A stretch of DNA of 7,432 nt from positions 1 to 7,432 of the forward strand of contig CAIYTJ010000717.1 of NCBI GenBank assembly GCA_903929065.1. The letters are read 5' to 3'. This DNA comes from an uncultured Bacteroidales bacterium (GTDB lineage: Bacteria > Bacteroidota > Bacteroidia > Bacteroidales > Paludibacteraceae). The position numbers and the translations under genes are program-made. Shown here one piece after another: positions 1 through 6,255 of this stretch (within the stretch, counting starts at the first letter, position 1; every line of letters starts with the position of its first letter). The notes beneath the pieces are model-generated. The model worked only from the letters and a program-made list of their open reading frames with translations. It did not search any database and had not been told where the DNA came from.

Positions 1-531
1 ATGTTGCGCCAGCCTGAACCAATCAACATACCAGTGTCTGCTAAAATAAATAACGAAAATAGACTAGTAGCGGTTTTAATTAATCCAACCTTCAAATCTA
101 AATTCGACAAAATTCTCCAAATACTTTCTGAGAAAAATCCTCTAGCAGAAGTAACTAATAATTTGCCGTTGGCAAAAAGGAATGAACTGCTTTCTCTCAA
201 GAATGAGCTGAAAATTTTCCAGAATAAGTTGGTTTATCGGGTCGAATCTGAAAAAGTATTCGTTGATAAAAAGTACAAAAGATTGAGGACATTCTTAGTC
301 TATTTATTCGCTTACATGATTACAACGAAGTGGATGAATCGTGAAGAAGGTTATGAAATTACCCGCCAGATAATAGCAAATACTATATTAAATAAAGATG
401 ATGAAAATGATAAAATATTACTTGACAGAGGGCAACTAAACGGAGCTGTAACGAAAATACAAGCTAAAAAGCAAACCATTGAGAATAATATTTACCTGAA
501 ATTCATTAATCTAATTGTAAGCAATGTTTAA
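1..531 (+). CDS. Unrecognised 176-codon protein, possibly 5'-partial
   Basis: I do not recognise this protein. The frame is open from the first base of the window to a TAA at 529-531, so the ATG at position 1 may be an internal methionine and the true start may lie outside. The product is soluble and strongly basic (many Lys/Asn), without a signal peptide. One moderately hydrophobic stretch (about residues 98-108, LVYLFAYMITT) is too short and too flanked by charge to be a confident membrane helix. The middle (about 40-90) is predicted helical by its Leu/Lys/Glu spacing. It is the only gene left of the structured intergenic region and shares no overlap with the downstream operon. An inverted repeat 42 bp beyond the stop could end its transcript. 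Confidence is in its being a gene, not in any function. Confidence 0.6.
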   Translation: MLRQPEPINIPVSAKINNENRLVAVLINPTFKSKFDKILQILSEKNPLAEVTNNLPLAKRNELLSLKNELKIFQNKLVYRVESEKVFVDKKYKRLRTFLVYLFAYMITTKWMNREEGYEITRQIIANTILNKDDENDKILLDRGQLNGAVTKIQAKKQTIENNIYLKFINLIVSNV

Positions 532-572
532 GTAGCTTATCCTCGATTTTTTTATTGACAATCCACTTTCAC

Positions 573-608
573 AATGTGAATTCACAAGCTTCTGCGTGAA
601 TTCACATT
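573..608. promoter_or_regulatory. Perfect 13-bp inverted repeat with two GTGAATTCAC palindromes
   Basis: The arms 573-585 and 596-608 are exact reverse complements separated by 10 nt. Each arm contains the perfect 10-bp palindrome GTGAATTCAC (576-585 and 596-605), with centres exactly 20 bp apart, about two helical turns. A further TTCAC half-site at 568-572 faces GTGAA at 576-580. This arrangement is typical of a pair of operators for a dimeric repressor bound on one DNA face. The right arm is followed by a T-rich run (612-617), so it could instead act as an AT-rich terminator for the gene ending at 531. I cannot decide between the two roles from sequence. Confidence 0.6.
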
Positions 609-621
609 TGATTTTTTATGC

Positions 622-649
622 TTTGTATCGAACACAAGAAGTATCTTTG
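622..649 (+). promoter_or_regulatory. Candidate Bacteroidetes-type promoter
   Basis: TATCTTTG at 642-649 matches the Bacteroidetes -7 consensus TAnnTTTG, and TTTG at 622-625 could be the -33 element. The spacing is 16 bp, a few bases shorter than usual, so the match is imperfect. If real, transcription would begin near 655 and the two 111-bp repeats would lie in the 5' leader of the gene at 938. It sits just downstream of the GTGAATTCAC palindromes, a sensible place for an operator. The -7 element also falls in the right arm of a small hairpin (629-652, ACACAA/TTGTGT). Confidence 0.35.
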
Positions 650-679
650 TGTCGTTAACAAATCAGGCTAAAACAGTTT

Positions 680-790
680 CTTTATTCATTCGATTGCGGC
701 GCCGCGCTAGATTAGTAAGGGGAAAAAGTAAGGCAAAAAAAATCCCAAAGCATAATAATTAGAAATAACGCATATGTGCGATGGGGGATA
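680..790 (+). repeat. 111-bp tandem repeat, copy 1
   Basis: First of two adjacent imperfect copies; the period is 111 bp. The shared blocks, in order, are CTTTATTC, TTCGATTG followed by GGCGCCGC, AGTAAGG, CCCAAA, ATAACGCAT, and a GC-rich TGCGA..GGG end. Two potential stems are seen. A palindrome centred on GGCGCC (691-710) is disturbed here by two mismatched pairs. CCCA (744-747) can pair with TGGG (782-785) around a hairpin with CGCA (769-772), loop TATG and TGCG (777-780). Confidence 0.75.
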
Positions 791-900
791 CTTTATTCGT
801 TCGATTGTGGCGCCGCAATCGACCAGTAAGGGAAAAAAGGTAACGGCAAACTTACCCAAATACATAGTGATTCAAAATAACGCATCTATGCGACTGGGAA
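791..900 (+). repeat. 111-bp tandem repeat, copy 2
   Basis: Second copy, directly abutting the first and ending 37 bp before the ATG at 938. Here the GGCGCC-centred palindrome (802-821) is complete, ten pairs with one G-T, and it retains the outer CGATTG/CAATCG arms that copy 1 has partly lost. CCCA (855-858) and TGGG (895-898) again enclose a CGCA/TGCG hairpin (881-892), this time with loop TCTA. Conserved stems with changed loops argue for selected structure, in RNA or as protein-binding DNA. Confidence 0.75.
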
Positions 901-937
901 AGCTCTGTCAATTTTATAACTAATAAAAATTAAAAAA

Positions 938-1981
938 ATGTTCAAACTATCTATAATTACAACGGTCAATATCGACCAAGTTAAGTACGACCGCAATTTC
1001 CTGCGTGTTTGGAAACATGCCGCCAATCCTCAATTCTTCACCGAGGCAGTGAATCGGTTCAAGCATTATGCAAATCCTGTAGCATATAAATTGGACGAGG
1101 TGTACTACATCGTTAATAAGTTCGGTTCGCTGGAATCACTTCTTGATCTGGGAAAAGAGGAAATTAACCTTGACATCATTGACCTACTCGAAAATGATGT
1201 TATAGAGTTCCTGCTTTCATTTCAATACCACGAGCACAAAGAAACGAGGTGTATGGCAGAACTCATTAAGGTTACTTCCGAGTATATCGCCACTCCAGAT
1301 GGTAAGAAGTGGCTCAAGACCATCACTAAAAGTGATGACAAAGAGCAGCAATTTTCTGAATTATTTGATATTAGCAAACACGCTACCAAATGCTATCTGA
1401 AATTGATACTGCCCGGCAATGAAAAATATCTGGATATGTTGGCTGCGGATAAAAACTACAGACCAAGCAAGGCATATAGTGATTGTCTTGCGGAAGAAAA
1501 AACGGCTAATGTTAATGACTACAACGCATCGGATAAAGGTCACCCAGGAGGAAGCACCAAATGTAAAGTACCGGGTAAGAGCAAAGTGGAAGGTACTGGA
1601 TTGACACCAGAAATTGCAACATCTGAGTCTTCGGCTGATTTTGAAAATGCTGACCAATCTACCTCCAGTGAACCATCCTCCGATCAGGATTATAGCAACG
1701 AGGACGAATACAAAGAACATCTCCAACAATATGAAAAGGGAGACCCAACGCCTGACGAAGAATTGCCTACAAAGGCTTTTGCTCAAAAAGTATTAGTGAT
1801 CCTGAGTGATGGTAGTCAAATGGAATTGGTTGGTGACATTAAACTTGAGGTTGATGGAGAAATTTTAAGAAACACAAACAAATTGAAAAAGCTACCAAAC
1901 GGTGACTGGGGGCTTCCTACAGGGTTTGAAGATGTCTCTCTGACATTGGTATCGAAAGACAAATTATGGGCGGATTTCTAG
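938..1981 (+). CDS. Unrecognised 347-aa protein with acidic disordered centre
   Basis: No family is recognised. Three parts are visible. Residues 1-185 are mixed polar/hydrophobic and probably a helical globular domain with many aromatic residues. Residues about 190-275 are low-complexity, rich in Ser, Glu, Asp, Gly and Pro, and look disordered. Residues about 278-347 look like a small beta-rich domain with alternating hydrophobics (KVLVILSDGSQMELVG, SLTLVSKDKLW). There is no signal peptide, membrane helix or recognisable catalytic motif. The ATG at 938 follows an A-run and has no Shine-Dalgarno, as is usual for Bacteroidetes. It is the first gene after the 111-bp repeats, so that leader probably controls it, and it heads the plus-strand run ending at the integrase. 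The gap to the next gene is 81 bp. Replication or accessory roles are possible, but nothing in the sequence shows either. Confidence 0.75.
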   Translation: MFKLSIITTVNIDQVKYDRNFLRVWKHAANPQFFTEAVNRFKHYANPVAYKLDEVYYIVNKFGSLESLLDLGKEEINLDIIDLLENDVIEFLLSFQYHEHKETRCMAELIKVTSEYIATPDGKKWLKTITKSDDKEQQFSELFDISKHATKCYLKLILPGNEKYLDMLAADKNYRPSKAYSDCLAEEKTANVNDYNASDKGHPGGSTKCKVPGKSKVEGTGLTPEIATSESSADFENADQSTSSEPSSDQDYSNEDEYKEHLQQYEKGDPTPDEELPTKAFAQKVLVILSDGSQMELVGDIKLEVDGEILRNTNKLKKLPNGDWGLPTGFEDVSLTLVSKDKLWADF

Positions 1982-2062
1982 GTCGAATTTTTCGAAAGTA
2001 TCAATACCCACATAACCTATAAACCCTATCAATTTATTTATTACTGTTTAAAAACTAAAACA

Positions 2063-2827
2063 ATGGCAAAAGATTCTCCAATAGAATGGACTAAGCACAC
2101 TGCAAACCTTTCGCTGGGATGTTGCAAAGTAAATAAAGGATGTGATAACTGCTATGCGGCAGCATTAGCCAAAAGATGGGGGAATGATATTTGGGGGAGT
2201 GACAAGCCCAGAAAACAAGTAATTTCTGTTTGGGCTAACCTGCTCAAGTATCAAAAGGAAGCAAAGGCAGCGTGCAAAACGCACCCGGTATTTGTTGGTT
2301 CAATGCAGGACATTTTTGAAAAGCCCATGCCGCTTATTGATCACAAGGGGAAAAACCTAGACATTACCACTGGTGATCTGCGTCAGAAATTCTTTGAAAA
2401 TATCAGTAATGGTATGTATCCAAACCTTATGTTCTTGCTGTTGACAAAGCGACCAAGTAACATCAATAAATACATACCCGATGCATGGAAGCTGTGTCCG
2501 CCGGCTAATGTAGCGTTTGGTACTTCACCTGTAGACCAAGCTACTGCTAACAATCTGATTGCACACCTTCTTCATGTGAAAGGCAAACGATTTTTATCAG
2601 TGGAGCCGCAACTGGATGAGATTACGCTGAGTCCATGGTTGCAGAATAAATCTATACACTGGGTAATTCAGGGTGGCGAATCCGGTCCAAATAAAAGACC
2701 TTTTAATACGGACTGGGCAAGAAAACTGCGTGATGAATGTAAAGCTACTAACACTCCATATTTCTTCAAGCAAATTGATAAGGTCAAGGAAATACCAGCG
2801 GATCTAATGGTTCGTCAGTTCCCATAA
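2063..2827 (+). CDS. DUF5131 / phage Gp37-Gp68 family, three-Cys-motif protein
   Basis: Recognised from family landmarks. The N-terminal IEWT (7-10) leads into the three-cysteine motif C20-x6-C27-x2-C30-Y, followed by MQDIFE (81-86), LLLTKRP (125-131), SVEPQL (179-184), WVIQGGESG (200-208) and YFFKQ (233-237). At 254 aa it is of normal family length. The spacing Cx6CxxC differs from the CxxxCxxC of classical radical-SAM enzymes; a metal or Fe-S role for the cysteines is inference. An additional Cys (C21) sits beside the first motif cysteine. The C-terminus lacks the GG..LDGR-type segment I associate with the family and ends ADLMVRQFP. These proteins are frequent in phages and mobile elements and often neighbour a TcmP protein. 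No TcmP is visible here; a small methyltransferase-like gene lies 106 bp downstream instead. The biochemical function is not established. Confidence 0.9.
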   Translation: MAKDSPIEWTKHTANLSLGCCKVNKGCDNCYAAALAKRWGNDIWGSDKPRKQVISVWANLLKYQKEAKAACKTHPVFVGSMQDIFEKPMPLIDHKGKNLDITTGDLRQKFFENISNGMYPNLMFLLLTKRPSNINKYIPDAWKLCPPANVAFGTSPVDQATANNLIAHLLHVKGKRFLSVEPQLDEITLSPWLQNKSIHWVIQGGESGPNKRPFNTDWARKLRDECKATNTPYFFKQIDKVKEIPADLMVRQFP

Positions 2828-2933
2828 TCACAGCGAGCTGCATAGTTAACAATCAACAAAGCATTTTTTCAAACAACAAAATCCATAGTGGTCAATCCAC
2901 TTAGCAAAATGTTATTGCCTTAAAATAAAGAAT
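2828..2933. other. 106-bp intergenic with a short hairpin
   Basis: The gap holds AGTGG (2887-2891), TCAAT and CCACT (2897-2901), a 5-bp stem with a 5-nt loop. It has no T-tract and is too weak to be a convincing terminator. The rest is A-rich and leads into the ATG at 2934. No promoter match of TAnnTTTG form was seen, so read-through from the upstream gene is likely. Confidence 0.35.
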
Positions 2934-3527
2934 ATGAAAAAGCAAATAGAAATGAGCAACTGGCTCTCGTCCAAAAGCTTTAATCTCAAAGACGAATATT
3001 ATACCCCTGCTATTTTGGTGCAGCCAATACTCCAGTACGTAATACCCAATAGCAAAGTATGGTGTCCCTTTGATTTGGAATCAAGCGAATTCGTAATCCA
3101 GTTAAAACAGGCTGGTCATGAGGTCGAACACTCACATATATGGGAAGGGAAGGACTTCTTTGATTATGAACCGGAGAAGTATGATTGCATTATTTCCAAC
3201 CCGCCGTTCTCAATGAAGCTTGCCGTATTAGATCGGTTATACTGCTTAGATAAGCCATTTGCCATGATACTTGGTTTACCCATTTTGAATTATCAGGAAG
3301 TAGGTGATTTCTTTTTAGATAAACCATTGCAACTACTGATAGTTGATAAGAAGGTAAGCTTTGATGGCAACACCGCCAGCTTCAACAATTCTTATTTCTG
3401 TTACAAGATGCTACCAAGGGATTTAATGTTCGCACACTTACAACATAATAACTCTAGAAGGCATTTTATTCCTTCTCGAATGATAAATGATCCATTCACC
3501 AACAGCAGTAAAAATAAAGCAGCTTAA
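2934..3527 (+). CDS. Small phage-type NPPF methyltransferase-like protein
   Basis: The 197-aa product resembles the short methyltransferase-like proteins common in phages and mobile elements. Visible landmarks are DEYYTP (20-25), a degenerate motif-I-like VWCPFD..SSEF (42-53), GHEVEHSHI (61-69), DFFDYEP (74-80), and the NPPF tetrapeptide (89-92, within IISNPPFSM), the motif IV signature of N6-adenine or N4-cytosine methyltransferases. The usual glycine-rich SAM loop (FxGxG) is absent: CPFD replaces it. Catalytic competence is therefore uncertain; a degraded or specialised enzyme is possible. There is no separate target-recognition domain and no restriction gene nearby, which argues against a classical restriction-modification system. 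A second ATG at codon 7 could be used. Its position between the DUF5131 gene and the excisionase-integrase pair suggests cargo of the element; the next gene begins 22 bp downstream. Confidence 0.8.
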   Translation: MKKQIEMSNWLSSKSFNLKDEYYTPAILVQPILQYVIPNSKVWCPFDLESSEFVIQLKQAGHEVEHSHIWEGKDFFDYEPEKYDCIISNPPFSMKLAVLDRLYCLDKPFAMILGLPILNYQEVGDFFLDKPLQLLIVDKKVSFDGNTASFNNSYFCYKMLPRDLMFAHLQHNNSRRHFIPSRMINDPFTNSSKNKAA

Positions 3528-3549
3528 CTAACCTCTTAAAAATCAACAA

Positions 3550-3846
3550 ATGACCCAGACTAATCAAATCGTAGTAATGACACAACAAGAACTTGTGCTT
3601 CTGATAGAAGAAATCTTTACAAGGCTCCGTAATGCGGGAAATTCTGGGTATCCTAGCCCCTCGGAAGGAGCCACTACAAAAGTTTTCACAAGAGAAGAGG
3701 TCGCCGTTATCTTGAAATGTACTCCGAACACCGTAACCAAGTACATTAATCAAAAAAAGCTACATGCTTCGGTGTTCAATAGGCAATACCGTGTTAACGA
3801 AAAGGAACTCTTAAAATTCATCAATCAAAAACAAGCAAAATGCTAA
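3550..3846 (+). CDS. Excisionase-like helix-turn-helix protein
   Basis: The 98-aa product carries a MerR/excisionase-type winged HTH (HTH_17-like) at about residues 45-95. VFTREEVAVILKCTPNTV forms the helix-turn-helix, the RQYRV turn forms the wing, and KELLKFI is the last helix. Residues 1-40 are a short helical lead (QQELVLLIEEIFTRL) plus a Gly/Ser/Pro linker, a layout common in Bacteroidetes element proteins encoded just before an integrase. Small proteins of this type bind att arms and direct excision. The stop overlaps the integrase start in ATGCTAA (3840-3846), implying translational coupling and fixed stoichiometry with the recombinase. Its role could be transcriptional rather than architectural; the coupling favours excisionase. 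The ATG at 3550 is taken as the start, and codon 10 is an alternative. Confidence 0.82.
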   Translation: MTQTNQIVVMTQQELVLLIEEIFTRLRNAGNSGYPSPSEGATTKVFTREEVAVILKCTPNTVTKYINQKKLHASVFNRQYRVNEKELLKFINQKQAKC

Positions 3847-5150
3847 AAATACATTTTCTACTTCGTCAACCTACAAAGAAAGGCAGAAAGGCAATATATG
3901 CCACTGTCAGGTACCAGTGCCAAACAGCAATACTCTATCCCAGTTTATGTGTTCACTCAAACGACTGGATAAACAAGCCGGGTATTAGCAAACCAAAGGA
4001 CATACCAGAGAACTCTGACTTGAAAGATAATATCTATGATTATGAAAAACTGATACGCCAAACTCATATTGAGTTGCAGAGGCTAACTCCCGGTGTAAAA
4101 GTGCCTGCAGAGCTATTGAAGAAGGCTGTCTATGCAAAGAAGCTGACAGCCGAAGTAAGTGCGGCAGTAAAAGTGGAGAAAGATAAGCCTGTATTGATTA
4201 CCGACTTCTTTCAAACCATGATTGACGATAGCACCAGTGGCAAGCGAAAGAGCCAAGAGGGTAAACAATTAACAGCCGCTACCATATCTACCTATGAAAC
4301 AACAAAGAAGCACATTGAAGATTATCAGACCAAGCAAAGGAAGAAATATTATCTCTCAGGCATTGACCAGAAGCTAATAGATGGTTTCTCTGATTATCTG
4401 ACGTACCATTTGAAGATGGCGTTCAATGGAACTGGTAAGTACATGAAAACATTCAGAACCATGATGAACTATGCCAGACAGTTGAAAATGATTGGCGCAG
4501 ATGTGTTGATTGATAACAAAGTGAAGGTTACGCATGAAACACCGGATAACATCTATCTGACAATGAAGGACATAAAAGACATGTGGGCTTTGAAAGATTT
4601 TGACACACCATTATATGAGTTTGTACGGGACTTACTTCTAATCGGATGCCTCACGGGATTAAGATATTCAGACTATTCTAATTTGTCTAAAGCAAGGATT
4701 GACAATGGCTTCATTTATATCACCCAGCAGAAGACACAGGGCAGGGTAACTATACCGATACACCCGATTGTAAAGCAGATACTCGCTAAATATCCGGATG
4801 GTTTGCCAGTAGCGCCACCAAATCAGGTCTTTAACCGCTATCTGAAAGAGATAGGCAAGAGGTTGCCGCAACTTAACACTGATTTTGAAAAAATTCTAAC
4901 TCGTGAAGGTGTCCCAGACCCCAAAACTTACAAGAAATATGAGTTACTAAGCTCACATACGGGGAGACGTTCACTTGCGACAAATGAGTATTTGAACGGC
5001 ACTCCAACAATTACTATTATGGCTATTACCGGGCACAAATCTGAAAAGTCATTCTTAGCCTATATCAAAGCTGATTCATTGCAACATGCGATGTTGCTGG
5101 CAGATAGGTGGAAAAGGAATAGTGATGAACAAGAGGGGCAAGCAGCTTAA
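3840..5150 (+). CDS. Tyrosine recombinase (site-specific integrase)
   Basis: This is a 436-aa phage-integrase-family recombinase with complete architecture. An N-terminal arm-binding domain spans about residues 1-105 (KGRKAIYATVRYQ...NDWIN). A SAM-like core-binding domain spans about 118-228 (TDFFQTMIDD, STYETTKKHIEDY). The catalytic domain spans about 237-425. All catalytic residues are present: R275 (TGLRYSD), K298 (ITQQKTQGR), H373 and R376 (HTGRRS), H399 (TGHKS) and the nucleophile Y408 (FLAYIK). It should therefore be active in strand exchange between attP and attB. Length and domain order match the integrases of Bacteroidetes mobile elements. The start is fixed by the 7-bp overlap with the excisionase-like gene. 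A likely target is the tRNA-like att sequence near 7285-7305, but pairing this enzyme with that site is inference. Confidence 0.95.
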   Translation: MLKIHFLLRQPTKKGRKAIYATVRYQCQTAILYPSLCVHSNDWINKPGISKPKDIPENSDLKDNIYDYEKLIRQTHIELQRLTPGVKVPAELLKKAVYAKKLTAEVSAAVKVEKDKPVLITDFFQTMIDDSTSGKRKSQEGKQLTAATISTYETTKKHIEDYQTKQRKKYYLSGIDQKLIDGFSDYLTYHLKMAFNGTGKYMKTFRTMMNYARQLKMIGADVLIDNKVKVTHETPDNIYLTMKDIKDMWALKDFDTPLYEFVRDLLLIGCLTGLRYSDYSNLSKARIDNGFIYITQQKTQGRVTIPIHPIVKQILAKYPDGLPVAPPNQVFNRYLKEIGKRLPQLNTDFEKILTREGVPDPKTYKKYELLSSHTGRRSLATNEYLNGTPTITIMAITGHKSEKSFLAYIKADSLQHAMLLADRWKRNSDEQEGQAA

Positions 5151-5186
5151 AATCAATTATTTAATAATAAATCAAAAACAAATAAA

Positions 5187-5618
5187 ATGAACAGACAACA
5201 AAGGCGTAAGATGGCACAGACCACAGCGAAATCAACAACAAACAAAACCAACTTGCAGTTACTGAGCGAATTAGGTGGGGCACCCACAATTGCAAGAGTT
5301 AAGAAAATAGGATATTTCTATAAAAATGACGTACCAGAAGGTTTTGGTGGCTATTTTGAAGATATAGATGAAGACTATGCTGGCTACATTGTTCAGTCAT
5401 TAAATGCAATCTATTCGGAGTTGCAATCTCACGGGACAGATAAACGAAAAGAAATTGTACAGCATTACAAAAGCCAATTGGAATGTGGAAGGGAGTTAAT
5501 GACTACTGACTCCAATATTTGGTTTGTCCTTTTTTGTAATATTTGGCTATTAGACAAAATAGGTGCTATAAATTCCGATGAATACAATGGTGTGATTTTC
5601 CTGAGCGAACGAACATAA
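5187..5618 (+). CDS. Unrecognised 143-aa protein with basic N-terminus
   Basis: I cannot assign a family. The N-terminus MNRQQRRKMAQ is a strongly basic Gln/Arg tail like those on many phage and mobile-element proteins and could contact nucleic acid. It is followed by a Thr/Asn-rich stretch to about residue 27. The rest is globular, with an acidic segment (EDIDEDY) and a C-terminal hydrophobic patch (NIWFVLFCNIWLLDKIG) that looks like a buried helix rather than a membrane anchor. It begins 36 bp after the integrase and is followed within 40 bp by a strong terminator, so it is probably the last gene of the same transcript. No Shine-Dalgarno is present. A role in element maintenance or regulation is only a guess from position. 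Confidence 0.65.
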   Translation: MNRQQRRKMAQTTAKSTTNKTNLQLLSELGGAPTIARVKKIGYFYKNDVPEGFGGYFEDIDEDYAGYIVQSLNAIYSELQSHGTDKRKEIVQHYKSQLECGRELMTTDSNIWFVLFCNIWLLDKIGAINSDEYNGVIFLSERT

Positions 5619-5655
5619 CCGATACATTTGGTGATAGTTAAGCTCTTTAAAAGCA

Positions 5656-5697
5656 AAAAACAAGAAGCGAACTCATACGGGTCTGCTTCTTGTTTTT
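5656..5697. terminator. Strong bidirectional terminator hairpin
   Basis: The arms AAAAACAAGAAGC (5656-5668) and GCTTCTTGTTTTT (5685-5697) are perfect reverse complements, a 13-bp stem around a 16-nt loop. The A-run on one side and T-run on the other make it function-like in both directions. It lies 37 bp after the last plus-strand gene and beyond the end of the minus-strand cluster, where convergent transcripts must stop. Confidence 0.85.
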
Positions 5698-5723
5698 CAT
5701 TAGTTGATGGAAATGAACATGAA

Positions 5724-5777
5724 AAACCGCTACCTCATTTGAACTAAAAAATTAAACCCGCTCTGGGAAAGGGTTTC
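5724..5777. repeat. 54-bp direct repeat, copy A, ending in a terminator-like hairpin
   Basis: Aligned without gaps to 7220-7273, 39 of 54 positions match by my count. They are concentrated in two blocks: AAACCGCYACCTC at the left and a 24-bp block matching at 21 positions at the right (5754-5777). The right block forms AAACCC (5754-5759) and GGGTTT (5771-5776); read on the minus strand it is followed by AATTTTTT, so it can terminate the minus-strand cluster. Two inner pairs present in copy B are lost here. Confidence 0.6.
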
Positions 5778-5814
5778 AATGTTTTAACCATTTGCCGAAT
5801 TACAAAATGCATGA

Positions 5815-5958
5815 TTAATGCCTTGGTTTAGCCGGAGGCGAAGGCTTAGGGGTAGGCGGAGGTGTCTTCCCCGGTGCGGGTGGTTTTTTTGTTCTGTCCG
5901 GACCCGATGGTTTACCCGGTTGCTTGCTGGGCCAGTTTGGCTGGTTTGGTGTTGACAT
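5815..5958 (-). CDS. 47-aa proline-rich mini-protein
   Basis: Reading the minus strand from the ATG at 5958 gives a 47-residue product ending at TAA (5815-5817). It begins MSTPNQPNWPSKQPGKPSG and becomes Pro/Lys-rich (KTPPPTPKPSPPAKPRH). About a third of residues are proline and it is basic and hydrophilic, with no signal peptide or membrane segment. It should be unfolded or polyproline-helical. It follows the Gly/Lys-rich gene by 65 bp on the same strand and shares its low-complexity, Asn/Gln-containing style. Upstream is A/T-rich without Shine-Dalgarno, as for the neighbours. I know of no assigned function. That it is translated is inferred from its compositional coherence and position in a three-gene cluster. 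Confidence 0.5.
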   Translation of the reverse strand: MSTPNQPNWPSKQPGKPSGPDRTKKPPAPGKTPPPTPKPSPPAKPRH

Positions 5959-6023
5959 AAATAGTTTTTTAATGATGGAAAATGAATAAAAATTTTGGCG
6001 AACTTTTTTCGGGCAAGGGGAAA

Positions 6024-6209
6024 CTATCTTTTCCCACCACCTTTACTTCCACCACCTTTACTTCCACCACCTTTCCCGCCGCCCTTGCCACCCTGGTTGG
6101 GGTTTAACTGAGTACCCGTGTTACCCTGAGCTTTGTCGTACTGGGGGTTAGTACCGGATGTGCCTTTGTTGGCGTTTTGTTGATTCGCACTGTTTTGTTC
6201 TGGTTTCAT
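6024..6209 (-). CDS. 61-aa glycine/lysine-rich mini-protein
   Basis: The product starts MKPEQNSANQQNANKGTSG, is Asn/Gln/Thr-rich to about residue 39, and ends in a Gly/Lys tail of KGGG and KGGGS units terminating GGGKR. The tail is encoded by a 15-bp tandem repeat (6034-6075) that could vary in copy number by slippage. There is no signal peptide or fold. The basic, flexible tail suggests nucleic-acid or polyanion contact, but that is inference. It lies 46 bp after the stop of the LytTR-like gene on the same strand and 65 bp before the Pro-rich gene, and the three are probably co-transcribed. The frame and start are supported by the stop directly after the repeat tail and by matching style with the neighbour. 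Confidence 0.6.
   Translation of the reverse strand: MKPEQNSANQQNANKGTSGTNPQYDKAQGNTGTQLNPNQGGKGGGKGGGSKGGGSKGGGKR
6034..6075. repeat. 15-bp tandem repeat coding KGGGS units
   Basis: The unit CCACCACCTTTACTT occurs at 6034-6048 and 6049-6063, with a partial third copy from 6064. On the minus strand each unit encodes Lys-Gly-Gly-Gly-Ser. Because the unit length is a multiple of three, expansion or loss keeps the frame. Confidence 0.8.
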
Positions 6210-6255
6210 AAAATCTGTTTTTAGTTGTTAACGATAGAACAAAAGAAACGAACTT

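Larger units (their letters stand above)
532..937. other. 406-bp non-coding region packed with repeats
   Basis: No convincing coding frame was found here. The stretch holds, in order, a perfect 13-bp inverted repeat with a 10-nt spacer (573-608), a candidate promoter with an overlapping small hairpin (622-652), and two tandem copies of a 111-bp unit (680-900). About 37 bp of A/T-rich sequence then precedes the ATG at 938. The density of symmetrical sequence suggests a regulatory leader or protein-binding region rather than filler. The subfeatures are listed separately. Confidence 0.7.

Noticed and set aside
798..806. T-loop-like GTTCGATT in the 111-bp repeats as part of a tRNA
   Set aside because: No acceptor, D or anticodon stems can be drawn around it; the match is to a palindrome arm.
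680..900. CRISPR array
   Set aside because: There are only two long imperfect copies directly abutting, with no short identical repeats and unique spacers, and no cas genes.
1361..1786. Long minus-strand open frame inside the 347-aa gene
   Set aside because: It is antisense to a better-supported gene, hydrophobic and Phe/Arg-rich as expected for a shadow frame, and lacks neighbours or start context.
2120..2155. Cysteine cluster as a classical radical-SAM motif
   Set aside because: The spacing is Cx6CxxC rather than CxxxCxxC, so only the DUF5131 three-Cys family assignment is supported.
2934..3527. Restriction-modification system
   Set aside because: There is only one short NPPF protein without a target-recognition domain or SAM glycine loop, and no nuclease gene lies beside it.
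5791..5801. Second tRNA 3'-end remnant beside repeat copy A (TTTGCCGAAT)
   Set aside because: It shares only a few bases with the segment at 7282-7291 and has no T-loop or T-stem match, within chance.
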